Part shown: piece after piece, positions 11,769 to 26,200 of the stretch
Layout of the letters: each line of letters begins with the position of its first letter
Numbering within the stretch: the first letter of the stretch is position 1
NCBI GenBank assembly: GCA_958496175.1
Contig: OY292278.1
Span: 16,058,001-16,122,000, forward strand
Source: Sisyra terminalis
Lineage: Eukaryota > Arthropoda > Insecta > Neuroptera > Sisyridae
DNA: 64,000 nucleotides
Reading direction: 5' to 3'
Notes under the pieces: model-generated
The model's input: the letters and a program-made list of their open reading frames with translations, nothing else
Told to the model about the DNA's origin: nothing
The model's database searches: none
Translations under genes and position numbers: made by a program

Positions 11769-14408
11769 AAAGATAATATTTTTCGGAATAGATTTCCCGG
11801 ATATGTTGCAAATGATTGCAAACATGATTCTTGATTCTTTCCTATAGTTTGGAGATGCTTTCTGAAATTGCAGTGTCCTGTTAGTAGTCCTGTTGATGTC
11901 CTTCTTTCCTTAATTTACAAGCCTTTAGTTATACAGTTTCAGATATTTCTTAATCATAACCTTTGAAAATTTACCTCATTAGAAATTATTGCAGGATTTT
12001 ATTGTCTCATTTCGAATTCATTCAGCTTTTCGATTCAGTGTTGTACATATCGGTAGTCCCATAACCGGTTCTGGACCCATAAATGGCATTCTTGAATCTG
12101 CAATTGCAAGTTCGTCCCTAGAAAAATTCAATGGAAATCAATTTGAAAAATTATGAGAAAAAATAATTTTCCAGATAATTTGGGACTTATGAACCACGTT
12201 CGCTCAAACCATACTATCTCAGTGGGAAAAATAGGAATATTACAGCACAGTAAAGGATGTTTACTTTTCGTATACATGAGCTATGGAAATAATATATTGT
12301 GACTTTGAGAAAATATTTTACCAGGAATTGCAAAAAAAAAACGAAGCAAATCAATGAATTCTTTACAATTTATTTATTTTTTATAAATACATAGAGTTAT
12401 TCTTCTTCATAATTTTTCTAAATATTTACATAGAACAGGTAAGCAGAATTACAGAATATATTATAATAGTTATAAGAATAATATATGCCATATTTATATA
12501 TTATTTGAATATTTTTATTTGCGATAAGGTAGTTTTTGTACATAAGACAGTAACTTTGATCAAAGAAGTTATAAATAGTATATGAAAAAAAAATAGTTCT
12601 TGACATTAATTTGTTTCTCCAGTACATACATCATTTAAGTGAATTACATCGAAATTTAATATAACGTGATGTATTTGCTGGTCATACATAAATTCCACAC
12701 ATAGAAATATGGAAAGGAAAATAATTTTCTACCAAACTTTCCATTTGTAAAATGAATGTTTATAGTAGTCTAATTTCTAAAAACTACAGTTGATAAAGCT
12801 ATGTTCCCTGTCAGCTGACCTCCAGTCGTAAGTTTACGATAGGAGTGGTCCCGAACAACTCGTGCATACCATCAAAGATAGATATTTCTTTTTATATATT
12901 CATAAAATTCTAAAATGCAAATTAGAGTTCAAGTAAACTAATACAACATTGATATATTTTAAAAAGGAGTCTTTTAAATTTAAATGTGGAGAACTAAAGA
13001 CATATGACTAATTATTCAATTGATTTTACAGGGTTGCATCTATTACCGATAATATTGGTGAAGTATATAAAAGTTTAGACTAAAAGGAAAGTATTTATTA
13101 GAAAAGTTAAGATTTTGGTTCAGAAAAACTTATTTATCGCTTGTTTTAAGCCATTTGGTTTTACCAAAAAGTTCATATTTTATCTGATTATGATTTCACT
13201 ATACTATAAGAGAGCGTGACCAAATAAAACAGAACATGACAAAACAGAACATCATTCATAAAGATTGAGGCACGCAAGTTGTGAAAATACGTCCAACGGA
13301 AAAAATACAAGTGAAGTATAGTGAAGTACGATTATAGTTTGAGAGCTTTTAAGCTAGAAAAACGCTAAAATTACATTTGCGAGATTTAAGCTTCAAACGT
13401 TATAGATGAAAGAGTTCCATGATAAATAATAAATCTATTTTTCGGCTTTAATTTAGAAATTATTATTGCTCTAACTACTAATTGAAAACCCATACAAAAA
13501 GCTTTATCAAACGTATGTTTAAAAGTTTTTATTTAGCTTCAAACTCTAGAAATTGCTGAGTAGAATTTATTTTTATTTTTTTAAGAAAATTATTTGTAAA
13601 TATTTACTTATTGGTTTTGAAATGAGATTTTTATTATTTTGGTAGGAGAAGTACCACAATGCTGTTTCGCTTTTTTGGCTTATCTTTGTTAATTCTTCAT
13701 CTGTCGTAACTTATGAGATATGGACAATTTTTGAGCTTTGTATATTGTGCAAATGAATTATTAAAAAAATTTTTGTGCCATACTATGTTAATATTTGAAT
13801 GTAATCATTACAAAGCTTTTTCATAAAAAAAACTGTATAGTTTTAAACAGTGGAGAATCAAAAGGCTCCAACCAAAAGCTTATAGAGCTTTAAGAGTACA
13901 ATCACCGTTCTTTTTTTCTACGAATTTATATGAGATTTAATTCAAAGTTAAATATTTTTATTTAAAACCAATATTATGAAAATATGCTGTTGAAATATTA
14001 TTTTGATTAATTAAATTGAAAATTTAAAACTCAAAGATTAACTTATGATTTCGGAAAATATATTTGTCTTAGACCAATTTTTGTTTAAGTACCAATTTAA
14101 ACTTCTTTTATATAAATCTATTTTTCGCTTTGAAAGAAGTTGAACTCTCCATCATTCGTAACAGTTGTAACTCAAAAATTTCTTTTAATTTTTTTTCATC
14201 GGAAAAAACAATAATCATAGAATTATATTTGTCCGGCCCGCGAAAAAGCAAAAAATATAAAAGATTATATCAATATGATTTACTCATGAAGTTAACTGAA
14301 GCCATTTAGATGGGAAATAAAGACTTCAAATTGGTCATAGAAGTTGCCAAATAAAATTTATGGGACATTCAACATTATTCCCGTTCTTATCCATGGTTTA
14401 TATAAAAT

Positions 14409-14776
14409 AATTGTAAATGAATCTTTCTTTTTGGATACTTAATACTTGATGTTTTTATTTCATCTTTCTACAACGTTTCGCTACTTTTGTTGCTTCATCA
14501 GGTACTACAACATACTGTAACAAATTAACCGTATAAATATACACAATTAATCAATAAAAATTTAATTAACAGACTAAATTTTTGTTTAATTTAATTAAAG
14601 TTTAATATAATCTGTGAATTGAAATTTCCCTGATTAATTGTGTATATTTATACAGTTAACTTGTTACTGTATGTTGTAGTACCTGATGAAGGTACGAAAG
14701 AAGCAAAACGTTGTACGAAAAGGAAATAAAAACGTCAAGTATTTAGTATTCAAAAAAAAAAGATTCATTTATTGTT
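14409..14776. repeat. Long foldback with CTGATGA...GAAAC core motif in its arms
   Basis: Arms of ~150 bp: TTGTAAATGAATCTTT ... TACAACGTTTCGCTAC ... TTCATCAGGTACTACAACAT in the left, reversed in the right. On minus the left arm reads CTGATGA, a small stem (GCAAC/GTAGC with AAAA loop), then GAAACGTTG. Similar motifs appear at 38742 and 61577. Confidence 0.7.
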
Positions 14777-14802
14777 GTGCTATGGAATAATCGCGTTTTT
14801 GC

Positions 14803-14914
14803 TAGGAATACCAACGATACATCAATTTTTCACAAACATCAATGTATCGTTCATTAATATCGATGTTTTGCTTTTAAAAATATCGATGAGATTATGAGCA
14901 ATGATGCATTCCTA
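14803..14914. mobile_element. hAT-like MITE, 112 bp
   Basis: Termini TAGGAATACCAACGATACAT and, reverse-complemented, TAGGAATGCATCATTGC. Flanked by GTTTTTGC / GTTTTAGC (7 of 8 match), an 8-bp target duplication. Interior rich in ATCGAT. Confidence 0.75.
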
Positions 14915-17850
14915 GTTTTAGCTTATAAAGTGAAGTTAATTTATCAATCTATTGATGGTGACAGCTAGGCAATCCAAGTACGTACGGCCCTAACGATAAT
15001 TCCTATGTAGCCCTTAACCATAAAATGATAAAATGATGATCCTAGTATAGCTTTGCGACATTTTTGATGTTGGATATCCCAGTTATGGATCATTTTTTTC
15101 AAAACTAATGAAATTGGAGCATTTTAAGTAAAGTATAATATTTAAGCTTAAGGTTTTCAACATATTTTTTTAAAATAACTTTCAACAAAATGTCTGAACA
15201 GTGAAAATTCATGAAAAATGCTTTGTTCTGTAAAAAAAGCTCTCGAGATAATAAACAAAAAAGTATATATGCATTTTTTTCAGTTTTAATTTTGTACGGA
15301 AAAGCTTCATAAGTATTCATATTATGGAAAAAAAATAGTTTTTTTTTCTGTAAAAAAAATCCAAATTTCCACAAGTGACACTGTAAAATTGACAGGAAAA
15401 ACATTTTACGGTAACTGGTCTCTTTTTTATATTCTACAGAGATCAATGATTACATTCCTTTGGGCTAATCGTAAAAAGCTCATTTTTTTCATACAAATAT
15501 AATCGCGAAGTGTAAATAAAAAAAATAAAATAATACAGAATTGCAAAAGGATAATAAGTTTGGTTGTTTCAAAACAAAAATGATTTTTAAATATCTTCAA
15601 AAATATTTCATCAAACTTTTCTTTTATGCATTTTTCTATGCAATTAAGTAGTTAGTATGTTATGCGTACATTGTTTTAAAGAAGTTTGATTGCTTTCATT
15701 CAAGATTCACTGCATTTAAAGGATTTTTTTTTAATTTTATATAAATAAAGGAAAGTTAAAGAAGCTAAGAAATTGTTATTATTTCAATCCCATTTCAAGC
15801 GAAAGGTGATAATATCTAGGTGCATCAAATTCCTTCCTATAAACTTTGTGCTACACCATTGAATAAATATTGGTACAAAAAAATTTTTTTTGCATTGAAA
15901 TTATTAAAGGACATTATAACTTGCACGCAGGGCTTCATTCTCAAAGAATTCTGTCATTACTTCTTTATATAAGTATGCAAAATATTATTTTAAATATTTT
16001 TGATAATTTAACTTTTATTTGGACATTAAATAAATAGAGTTTATTAATTTTGAACCATAGATTTATAAAAATAAACCTACTGGTAATTAATTTTTGTCTT
16101 TTTTCATATTCATTAGATATATTATAATTTTTTAAGTTTATTTCTGTTAGAACTTATCCTAAATATGTATATGTAAGTAAGAAGTCAGGTTTGTATGTAT
16201 ATCTATTTTCAGTATAAGAATAAAACGCTTATGGCAGGATTATCGAAAAAAAATAATAGGAGTTATAATATTAAAAAAAAAATGGTAAGGATTCTTATAA
16301 CATACATTTCGTTTAAGATTTTTACATATACATTGATTGTATTATAGTAACATTTATGATGGAACGAGTAGACATTTTCCTTATTTTATAGGCCTTTGTA
16401 GAAAATGGGAGAACAACACTCACATTAAATACAAGATTGATTTTTTTCGTTTTTCTTTATATATTTCATACATGAATATATAATGAAGAAAATATCGAAA
16501 GTTTATTATATTTTTGTTAAATATAGCACCTAAGCAGCTCAAAATGGAGTTCGAGAAAGACTTAAATCTGTGTTTTGTATGTAAATTCATTTTTAAGTGT
16601 GTATATTATAGTTATATTTTTACAAAGTTACATATTATTTTGTGATTTACAGCGTGTTTTACAATTGCTACAAAAATCATTTGAACCATTAGTATTTATT
16701 TAAGTGGTAAAGGAAAATTTCACTTTTATGGAGATTCTATAATTTTCAATTGATCGTCCTTTTTCCATTTCTCCATCCTTATTTTTTATATTGGATGTAA
16801 TGAAATATTATGTTTACCTATATAGATTTACATATCTGAAATAAGTCATAACTTTAAGATTGTAAAAGATAAAAAAGCAAACATAATTATGGTAAACATT
16901 CCTCGGTAAATAAAGTTATAGGATTAAGTATACACAGAATGGATTTTGGATTAAAATTTGATGTTACCTTCTTAATAAGAAGGAAATTTTATAAATAATG
17001 TTAGGAAAAAATGACTTCATATTTCAAATCGCAAGCATATAGTATTAAAGTCAGTTGAGCCTTAAAATATTTACTAGAACTGAAACTTAATATTCAAAAT
17101 TGTTAATGTTTTTCGGCATCACTGCAAAAATTGATTAACTATTGCATATTATATAAAGTTTATTCAATTTTATACTTCTTAAAAAGTTTACTTATTTCTT
17201 ATGGATTAAAGTAGAAGTAAAATATTAAACTTCATAGTATATTTTTGGAAAAGCAATTAATTAGAAGCATATATTGAGTATATTATTTTCTTCCTTCAAA
17301 TATATTGCTTTCAAATATAAGCAACAATCATTGGTATCCTACATTCCCGAGGATTATTACTATTTTCAATATAATTTAATGTTTAAATATACACTTCGAG
17401 TTACGTATATAGAGTTACCTTTCTAGAGTAAATCAGAATTCAATAGAGTTCTAAAATTAAATTAATAATATTAAATGGAAATTCAGCTATTAAGGTAGGA
17501 CATTCTCAGTTAGTAAAATGTAGTATAAACAATTAGTCTTCATTACAAATTTTAAGCAGTTATTGAAAATTATTAGTCAATTAAATATTATTGTTGAAAA
17601 CCATGTAATTTGTTGTAAAACTATTAGCAAATAGTATTCAAAATTGGACATTTATAAATTCTTTAACAAAATTTTTAATCAGTTCTATACCATGTACTTA
17701 AACCAATTGCAGCATATGTTTTATTTTCTGCCAAAATCTATAGAAGTGTTTCCAAAACTTTTCAGATATGCATGATGGTTCTGACTTAAAAAAATGGCCA
17801 TCTTTTTTATAAATCCTACTTTTGTTACTTTTCTGGATGATATTATTTGA

Positions 17851-18013
17851 GGCCATTCATTCATTACGTAAGGACAATTTTGGTGTCGTTTGACCCCCCT
17901 TTACCCCCATCTAAGGATACATAAGAATTCTCGAACTCCTAACAATAGGACATGTAGTATTTTTTTAACTCCTCTCCCTTTCAGTTACTCTTACGTAATA
18001 AATGAATGACCCC
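17851..18013. mobile_element. Short TIR element (CATTCATTNATTACGTAA family), copy 1
   Basis: Starts GGCCATTCATTCATTACGTA, ends CTTACGTAATAAATGAATGA plus CCCC; C-rich tract inside. Copies at 18149 and 20407. Confidence 0.65.
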
Positions 18014-18148
18014 TTAAGTTTTCGACAAAGAAAAATCATAATACATTTCGACGTAGCTCAAAATTTACTAAGATAACTTTTGACAATTTTGAAACTATAT
18101 TATTATTTTTATTATGATTAAATTCTTAGTATTGAATTTTAATTTTCA

Positions 18149-18261
18149 TGGTATTACGTACGAATGAAGTTCGCCTCCTCCCCCCAATACAAGGATATAT
18201 AGAAATTTTCTTAGCCTCTCTCTTCTCCCTCAGTACTCTTACCCATTTAATGAATGGCCCC
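18149..18261. mobile_element. Short TIR element, copy 2 (truncated)
   Basis: Shares ACAAGGATATATAGAAATTT, TCCCTCAGTACTCTTAC and TTAATGAATGGCCCC with copy 1; left end reduced to TATTACGTACGAATGAAG. Confidence 0.5.
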
Positions 18262-20144
18262 TTTGTATTACTAAATAAAATTTTCAAAATTCGTTTCCAC
18301 GTGATTCAAAAGTTACCTACATATCTTTGACAGTAATTTCCAATAAATTCTTGTGATACAATAACACAGAAACCAATAATCGCAGCTATTATAAATGGTT
18401 GAAATTTATGTGAAGTTTTTTTGGCAACTGCGGTAAAAAAATCCAAAAAAATAGGATCCTAAATACGACTTTGATGAGGAACCGTTATGCAATAAGCCCT
18501 AAGCTTTTGCCATATAAAAGCCGCGGAAATACAGCATTAAGTCAAGCAGTTACCTCTGTAATGACTTTTGGACCACTGCATATCATAAATCAGATAAAAA
18601 AAATACTAACCAATGTTACTAATTAGCCAATAGCAGAGAGTATAAAAGTCTTTCAAAAAAAATTGCAATTTTTGTATCTAATACTAAAGCGCCAGAATCA
18701 TAACTTTTAGAAAAAGTTATAAGTTTTTCCTATAACTTTAATTGGATTTACGGTAAAATCATACGATATTATTTTTGATTAATGCCTGAATTTCATGAAG
18801 GAAACATAGGACGCATATTTCAAGAGAGTACACGTCTTTGGAAAAACCATAAAAAAAAAAAATTTTTGAAAACGCATAAAAATATATTCTTTTAAAAGAA
18901 TAATTCTAGTAAATCTCCTTAAAAGTGAAATCCTTGATTAGCGAGGAAAAACCATTGAATAGTCTTCAAAGGTTTTAATATTGTAATCATTACTAATTTT
19001 CATTTCAATATATACAAATTTAGTGTCTGGAAAAAAAGTTATTAAATGATTTTTGTGCTAATTGTAATCTGTTAACTACTTACAACATAACAGTTATATA
19101 TGATTATATGTATTTTATATTTAAAATTAAACACAAACGCATTTAATTTTCATTATTTAATATTTATTTTTAAGTTTCTATTTGCCTATATAAAGAAATG
19201 ATTAAATATACACACGTGTTAGTAAAAGAAATTCTAATATTTATACACTTCAAGTAGAAGAAAGGACCTTTTTTGATATATTTTATTAAGTATATAATAT
19301 GAATATATTTTACTATTACTTTGAAATGATATTTTTATGGTAATATTTTTGGTCGATTTGTCATGATAAAGGTTTTTTTTTTGATTCTTATAAATGATTT
19401 TTTTTAAATACTAAACTAAAGTAAGTGTAACTAAATTCTTGATTAGAAATCATATGGCAACAATTGAAAACCATTAAATATACTCGTACCTAAACATTTA
19501 TCATTAAATAATTCTTTTTGCTATGAATATTATCATTCTTTAAATTCGAGATTAAATTTTTCTATTAAATCAGAGCCAGCTGATTTAGTTATAAATATTT
19601 GTCATAAATTACAAAGTTTAGAAAAAAATTCATTTCATACGGAAAATTGTACAAGATGAAAACATTGAAAACAATTATTTAATACACTTGTGCATAATTT
19701 TTTTTTCATTAATACAAGTAGATTATAGTCTAGACGATTAATATATTAACAATACAGGATTATATGCGCATTATTTTTAATAACTATTTACAAAACCATA
19801 ACAAAAAGGAAAAAGTTGAATAAATGAATCACATTTGCAATATAAGTTTTTGCAGGAAAAAATATTTTTTTTTATATATATATAATATATTAAGATATGA
19901 TTTTTTTTTAAAACCCATTCAAATTATAATTAAGATTAGAATACACATACTTTATCGGACGGGTTTTCATTTATTTATTTACTTATTGAAAATAAAATGA
20001 AATATTGCTAAGTAATAATTTAATTTTTAAGAATTTTGTTTGATTTTCTTAAGACCTTTAGAGAAGTATTAAAAAGTTTAGCTTGGAGTTATTAGTATTC
20101 GGCATTTGTACATATAACAAATATATTTTTTTTTGACTTTTGAT

Positions 20145-20218
20145 TTATTCGTGACTTTGTTCTTCAGCAGCGTTGGCTTCAGATGATTTCTCCTCGTTTT
20201 GTGCTCGTAATTCTGCAT
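20145..20218 (-). CDS. Pde1c: PDE1 terminal exon
   Basis: Acceptor TTTTTATAG before 20218; about 24 residues, Glu/Ala-rich ([13 protein letters not shown]), stop TAA at 20147-20145. The stop sits inside an AATAAA string. A more plausible poly(A) signal cluster (AATAAA on minus) is near 19968-19980. Confidence 0.8.
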
Positions 20219-23200
20219 CTATAAAAATTTATTTATTAAAGTATTAGAAAAAATTTAAACATTAAAAGCAACGACCAAATAAAACAAAAGTACACAGTTG
20301 CACTAAAGCATGCTATATTCTTGAGGAAATATTCGATATATTCTTGTAAAATTATAAATCAAAGCATTGAGTGTCAATGTTTAACAAAATTCATAATTTT
20401 TATAAAGGGACATCCATTAATTGCGTGAACTGTTTTTTTTTTAATTTAGGCTCTTCCCCCTTTTGATGAGGTTTGAATGGACCTTCATTCCCTCTTACGT
20501 GAAGTTTATGATAATGTATGGGACTTTTTTAGCGGGCAAAAAGAGATATTCAAAATATTTTCTTTAATAATCTATAAAATTATTTATATTCTCCCGAAGT
20601 TGATGTGAGATTTTCAATGATATCCCCTTTGATATAAAATTTTATTGAACACCTCCTCCCCCATCTTGAGCTCACGTAATTAATGGATACCCCTAATACA
20701 AAGTTTAAAATTGAGAATACAGAATTTTGTTCAAGACAGGAATATTTATGTATTTTTCCTATTTTTCAGAAAACTGATTTATAATTAGTAATATTATGTA
20801 TATTAGTAATATAAGTAATATTATAAAAACATGTACATATATTTATTAAAGACCAATTTTCCGAAAAAAAGTTCATCAATATAAAATATTTTGAATGTGG
20901 GTTGGATAAATGGGGTAGCAATAATTCCCATTGTTCTTGTAACTGTGCCTGAGAAATATATATGGACGGCATTAAAAAAACGTCTTGATAAAAAAGTTAA
21001 AATAATTTTGAAAATTTTATACTCAAATATTGTTTAGAATATGGGCAGGCTAAAGGATATGGACACAGGTGGAAAATTGCTATAAAGAACTCAAAAAAAA
21101 AATATTTGAAATATTGATAGAGATAATAAAAATACACGGTCTCAAAATATCCTTAATAAAGAACCATTATAATGGGGATTACTTTCCAAAATTGATAATT
21201 TCGGGAAATTGGAAAAATAAAATTTGTATAATCTTACTAAATAACCTAAAGTACTTAATTTTCATGTACCATTTTCAAAACCAGATATAAACATTGAAAA
21301 AAACAATTCTAATCTAATATTAAACCTGAATTGTTAAAATTTTATAGAATCGTCGGAATTTTCGATAAGAAGTTTATTCTAATAAAACAATCGGTGCACG
21401 GGTGGATGATCGATGATTTATAGATATTTTGATTCAAGCTACACTAATTATTTTAAGGAAGTTATGAAAGTGCAATACATAGAGTATAAACACAAGGAGT
21501 CCAAATGGTATAGGTTTCTTCACAATAATCATGTTCATAATAATTGATCCAGATCATAGTTTTCCTTTCGGTCACTAACAGCGCATGTACTCAGAGCATT
21601 CAACTTCGGGGTTTTCAGACTAAGGTTTTCAGACGACATTTTAATGTTTGAAGGGAAATGAGCCAAAATGTGGTGCCGCCATTAGTGTGTTTGCAGAACT
21701 AAATCAAAACTTATGTAAGGTAACTAAAGTATCATAGTTAAGTACTCCAAATACTCTTGTGGAGGCGCCGTATCTTGATAAATTTTCTAAAGTACTATAA
21801 AAGAAAATATTCCAATCCTGCAATGCATTATGGAAAATGTGTCACGATATGGCACCACAACAAGTATGTTTAGAAAACTTACTAATCGAAAATATGTATT
21901 TTTATGCTAACTGTCCAAGTTAGTACCCCAGACACACTTGTAGCGGCGCCACATCTGGACACATTGCTGGATTGGAATACCTTCCTTTATATTATCTTAA
22001 CATTAACCATCGTAACCAATTAACCATCGTACAGAAGATTTGAATTTACAGTTTTTAAGAACATTATTTTCCGTGAAATAATTCAAACGCGTATTTTCTG
22101 AAGTGTAGCGCGCTCTACCGACACTGGACCTCAAATTGATACCATTTTTTTAACGTTACGTTTGGACTCTTTGTATCTATACTCGGGGGTACAATAGGTG
22201 ACTAGAAGGCTCAAAAAGATTATTTAAATTTTCAAAAATAAGGAAAATAGGGCAACGATTTTATGGGCCTTCAAAATCTTTCCTCCAAAAAGCCAGAAGT
22301 TCCTATCAAATTAGAACAGTTCAAAGTAAATTTTCAGTTAAGGGTATATTTTTTTGTAACATTATTTGTATTATTTTATTAAAAATAATTCTTAACATGA
22401 ATGGCATCATTCAGTTTGGTCGAGTTGTAAAAAAAAATTGTTACCGTTTTCCCAAATTCCAAACCCTTCAGGATCTACCCTTATTTTACACAAATCTTCA
22501 TTTTGAGATTATGTTTCTCATTTTTAAGTTGGCAAAGTAAATTTGTTTCACTTACATATAATTAATTTAATTTTTTCCAATACATTTTAAGAGTAATAAA
22601 ATAAAGAAGATATACAGAATTTGTAAGAGGTTTCCGAAAATTAGAACAAAAGGATGTATAAATAAAATAAAGTTCTGTTTAATGTTTCAATTAATTTTAA
22701 ATAATTCCAAAAAAATTGATAAATGTAGTGTATTTAATTGCATTAAGGAGGATTTAAAATGCAAAAGAATCTTACGGTAATTATATAAAATTAAAAAATA
22801 TACCTTTAGCGGCTTGATCTTTCCAAATTTGTTTGTTAACAGCCAAACATGCAGTCCATGGAGTTTGTATTTTGGATGGTCGAGTACTTGTACCTGTTAA
22901 ATTATTTTTTTCGTTAAAAGAACTAAATTTTAAATATTCAATTTACCGTTCTTGTTTGGCGAAGATGGTAACTCCTTATCTTGAGTTGGTTCTGGTAATG
23001 TCGTCGCTGGTGTATGAAATGGTTCTAAAATCACCTCAAGCATATCCGTGCAAACAGCTAAACTTGGTTCGACAATAAATTCGATAAATCCTAAACAAAA
23101 AAAAAACGGGAATAAAGAAAACAATTTACATATTGAGTAAAAATTATAAACCTATTTGAGATTCTGCGACAAGCGTATTATTTCTATCACAAAGTGGACT

Positions 23201-26200
23201 GAACGGAAGTCCCATTTCACGCTCTTTGTCACCTTGTCTGAAGAATTCTTCCAGTAAAAGCATTGTCCATCGATGGTGAAGATCATATTCCTAGTAAAAA
23301 AAAAACAAAGTGGAATTAATTTGCATATTTGCAAACTTGCCATTTGCATATTAATACTTTTGCAGGATGAGAAATATCACAGCAGTGTAGCACTAGTGAA
23401 ACAGCTTTCGATTTATCGACAGTTGGTTCCGCTAATGATATGAGATTACGCATCGTTTTCAATTGTTGAAAATGAAAGCTCATGTCGGTCGCAAGCACCA
23501 TGTCAATTACTAGTGTACGAAATTCTCGATATTCATCTCGTGAAAGGTTTTGTAAGATATTACATTCCTCATCTCGCATCACTCTGAAAATAAAATTCTA
23601 GCATGTACACATTTTCGTCATTAAATTTTAAATTACATCTTCATATATAAGAGTTCTAAAAATACTTTCGTCGATAAAGCTTTTCGGAATCACAGCTGAG
23701 GGTGGATTTAAATTTTAATTCCCGTGCTTTTTTATCAGTAAGTATCGCATTTTATAAATAATTTTCATTTTATTATCACCATTTTCAAATTTCAACGAGT
23801 TTAAATAAACGGGATTAAAGTTCATAGTTTAAAACAATACCATTATTTTTTATAGCAAAATAAAATCAAATAGACTAAGTATTATCACAACAAAATAGAT
23901 GAATAAATATTATAAAGGTTTATATAAACGAGATTCATGATTGAAAATATGTTTTCGAAATTCAATATGATAAAACCATTTTTATTTCTAAGTCAAATAT
24001 TTGAATATTTCAATTGAAATCAGTTCATCTGATTCGCGATTTTTTTTTTAGTTATATATTTTCACAATAAATTGTTCGTCAGTTTTAAATCAATCAACTC
24101 CTGTCAATGCATTATCTGATTTATTTGAGTATGATAAGTCGATCTCTCATTTTATGCAAATGGATACACATAATCGTACAGATTACGCTTTAATATATAT
24201 TTTTTTATATATAAAGATGGATAAAATAATTTCTCAAAATTTATTTACAATTTGTGTAATTTATTAAGCAAAGGAGTGCTTAAAATTTTTTAAAATCTAC
24301 TTATCAAATCCAATTATTAAGAAATAGTAAAAAGAAATAAATATTTGGCCAAAGGAATTTTAGAGATAAACTGTAAAATTAATTGGTTTTCCCTACTTGT
24401 GGTCGAATGGTCAAGGTGACCACACCACAACCGGGAAAGTGCTGAGTTCGATTCTTGAATCGAGCAAATTTTTAATTTTTGTTGATTTATGGTTTTTATT
24501 AACTCTAAAGTCGCTAGGTCACCCTAGAGTCCCTTGGATGTTATAAAGTGCTGATAAATAAAAAAAAACACATTTGTAATTCACACACGATTGAAGTGAA
24601 ACCTTCAAATATGTGAACTTTAAGATCAATAGACGAAAATAAAATTTCAAGAGTAGGTTTAGTTATGATAGCATTGATATCTGGTTGAAAAATTATTTAA
24701 TATTTTATTTACATATTTGTAAAATAAATTTCCAGACTTCGAGTATGCATTTTCGGTAAATGGTGTGAAAGGCTTATATAGGCTTATATAAAGTATAGGC
24801 TTATACTTTAGTTTCGATTTGATCAATAGATAAATCGGTGGCATACGAGTAATAACGTGGAAGAACCAAGCAAAAAATAAAGAATGGACGTATCCACCAA
24901 AAGCCAATTACAGCTGGATGATCGAAAATCAGTGGAAGAATCACGCAGATAACATAGAGAAGACGTTATCACCTTCCACTAATCACAGCTCGATAATCGA
25001 AAATCAGAAGAAGAACCAAACAGAATACATAAAGAGGGCGTTCTCATCAACAACCAATCACAGCTGGAAAATCCAAAGTTACTCGTAATTATGTTATATA
25101 TCGTCAATTACTGTTTTTGATCTTGTTGTTGATACAGATGACGTATTTTAAAACTAATTTTGGTATCCAGAAATTTAATCGAAAAGATCGTTGTATCTAA
25201 TACTATATTTACTTTATAAACTCCATTTAAAATCATTTTGCGATCTTTTTAGATTTGCAGCCTTGTTTTGCATAATGTTTTGTTTTGCTAATCTCCTTTA
25301 GCTCAATGCTAAAAAAGTTTTCACTTCTCAAAAAATAACTATTTTTCAGTTTTGCTATTTTAGTGCTAAAGTTTAATCTCCTGTACTTTAATAGCTATGA
25401 TGAAAATCTTTCAAAAACTAAAATTTACCGGTTAAGTTTAATCTAAGCCACAGCACCACATCTTGATATATTTCCCATAGTGCATTGAAAGACTTGAAAA
25501 CCTTTTAAGACCTTAAACTTTTCAAACCTTTCTGTATATTTGTGCTGCTGGTTGCATAAAAAACCTATAAGCCTTGTAAAAAACCTATACCGTTCGGGCT
25601 TTTTGTGTCTATACTTTGTGCGCTTGGGAATAAACTTATCATTTTTGTCATCTTTTTTTATGAAAGTAGGTTTATTATGTGAAAGGTTTATTATGAAAGC
25701 AGGTCTGTATGTTTAGTACTTCTACAGTTCTGTGGATAAAGTGCTGCAATACTCCGAATTTGGAATGCAGTTATATGCTTCGAAACTCCAAAATGTTGAT
25801 TATTTTAGTATGAATATCGACGTGGAATATTTTAAAGAATACGTTGCTATTTCTCCAAAAAAAATCTTTTCCACGAAAAGAGTTATCGGGAGTTGATTGC
25901 GATCACATAACTATCTCCATTTACACGGTTTAAAGCACTTAAAAATTATGCAGCTTTACGATTTTACTTCGTTAATAGGCTCCAAATTGACTAGAAATTT
26001 TTTCTCATTACTTATGATTTTTTTTTGACAACCTTAAAAAAATTAAATTCTTACAACAGAATTGCAAGGAATAAGAAATTATGGATAGTACAGTGGTGAG
26101 TTTATGAAAACCGAAGACGGAACCGGAAATTGTAAATTGATTTTTCCGTAGTTGGAGTCGAAAATGAAGACGAAGTTGGCGATACATAAGTTAATGGCTG

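Larger units (their letters stand above)
10574..20144. other. Intergenic spacer with repeats
   Basis: 9.6 kb very AT-rich DNA between the convergent 3' ends of the adenylate-kinase-like gene (plus) and the PDE1 gene (minus). No supportable exon. Repeats: 11545-11768, 14409-14776, 14803-14914, 17851-18013, 18149-18261. Confidence 0.75.
20219..22803. other. Last intron of PDE1
   Basis: 2.6 kb; contains the TIR element at 20407 and the 0.7-kb element at 21479. No other coding evidence. Confidence 0.8.

Noticed and set aside
14478..14515. Confirmed hammerhead ribozyme
   Set aside because: CUGAUGA-stem-GAAAC order is present, but I could not pair stems I and III or place a cleavage triplet; kept only as a hint.
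24857..25081. CRISPR-like array
   Set aside because: Units are contiguous 75-bp tandem copies with no distinct spacers, in a eukaryotic intron.
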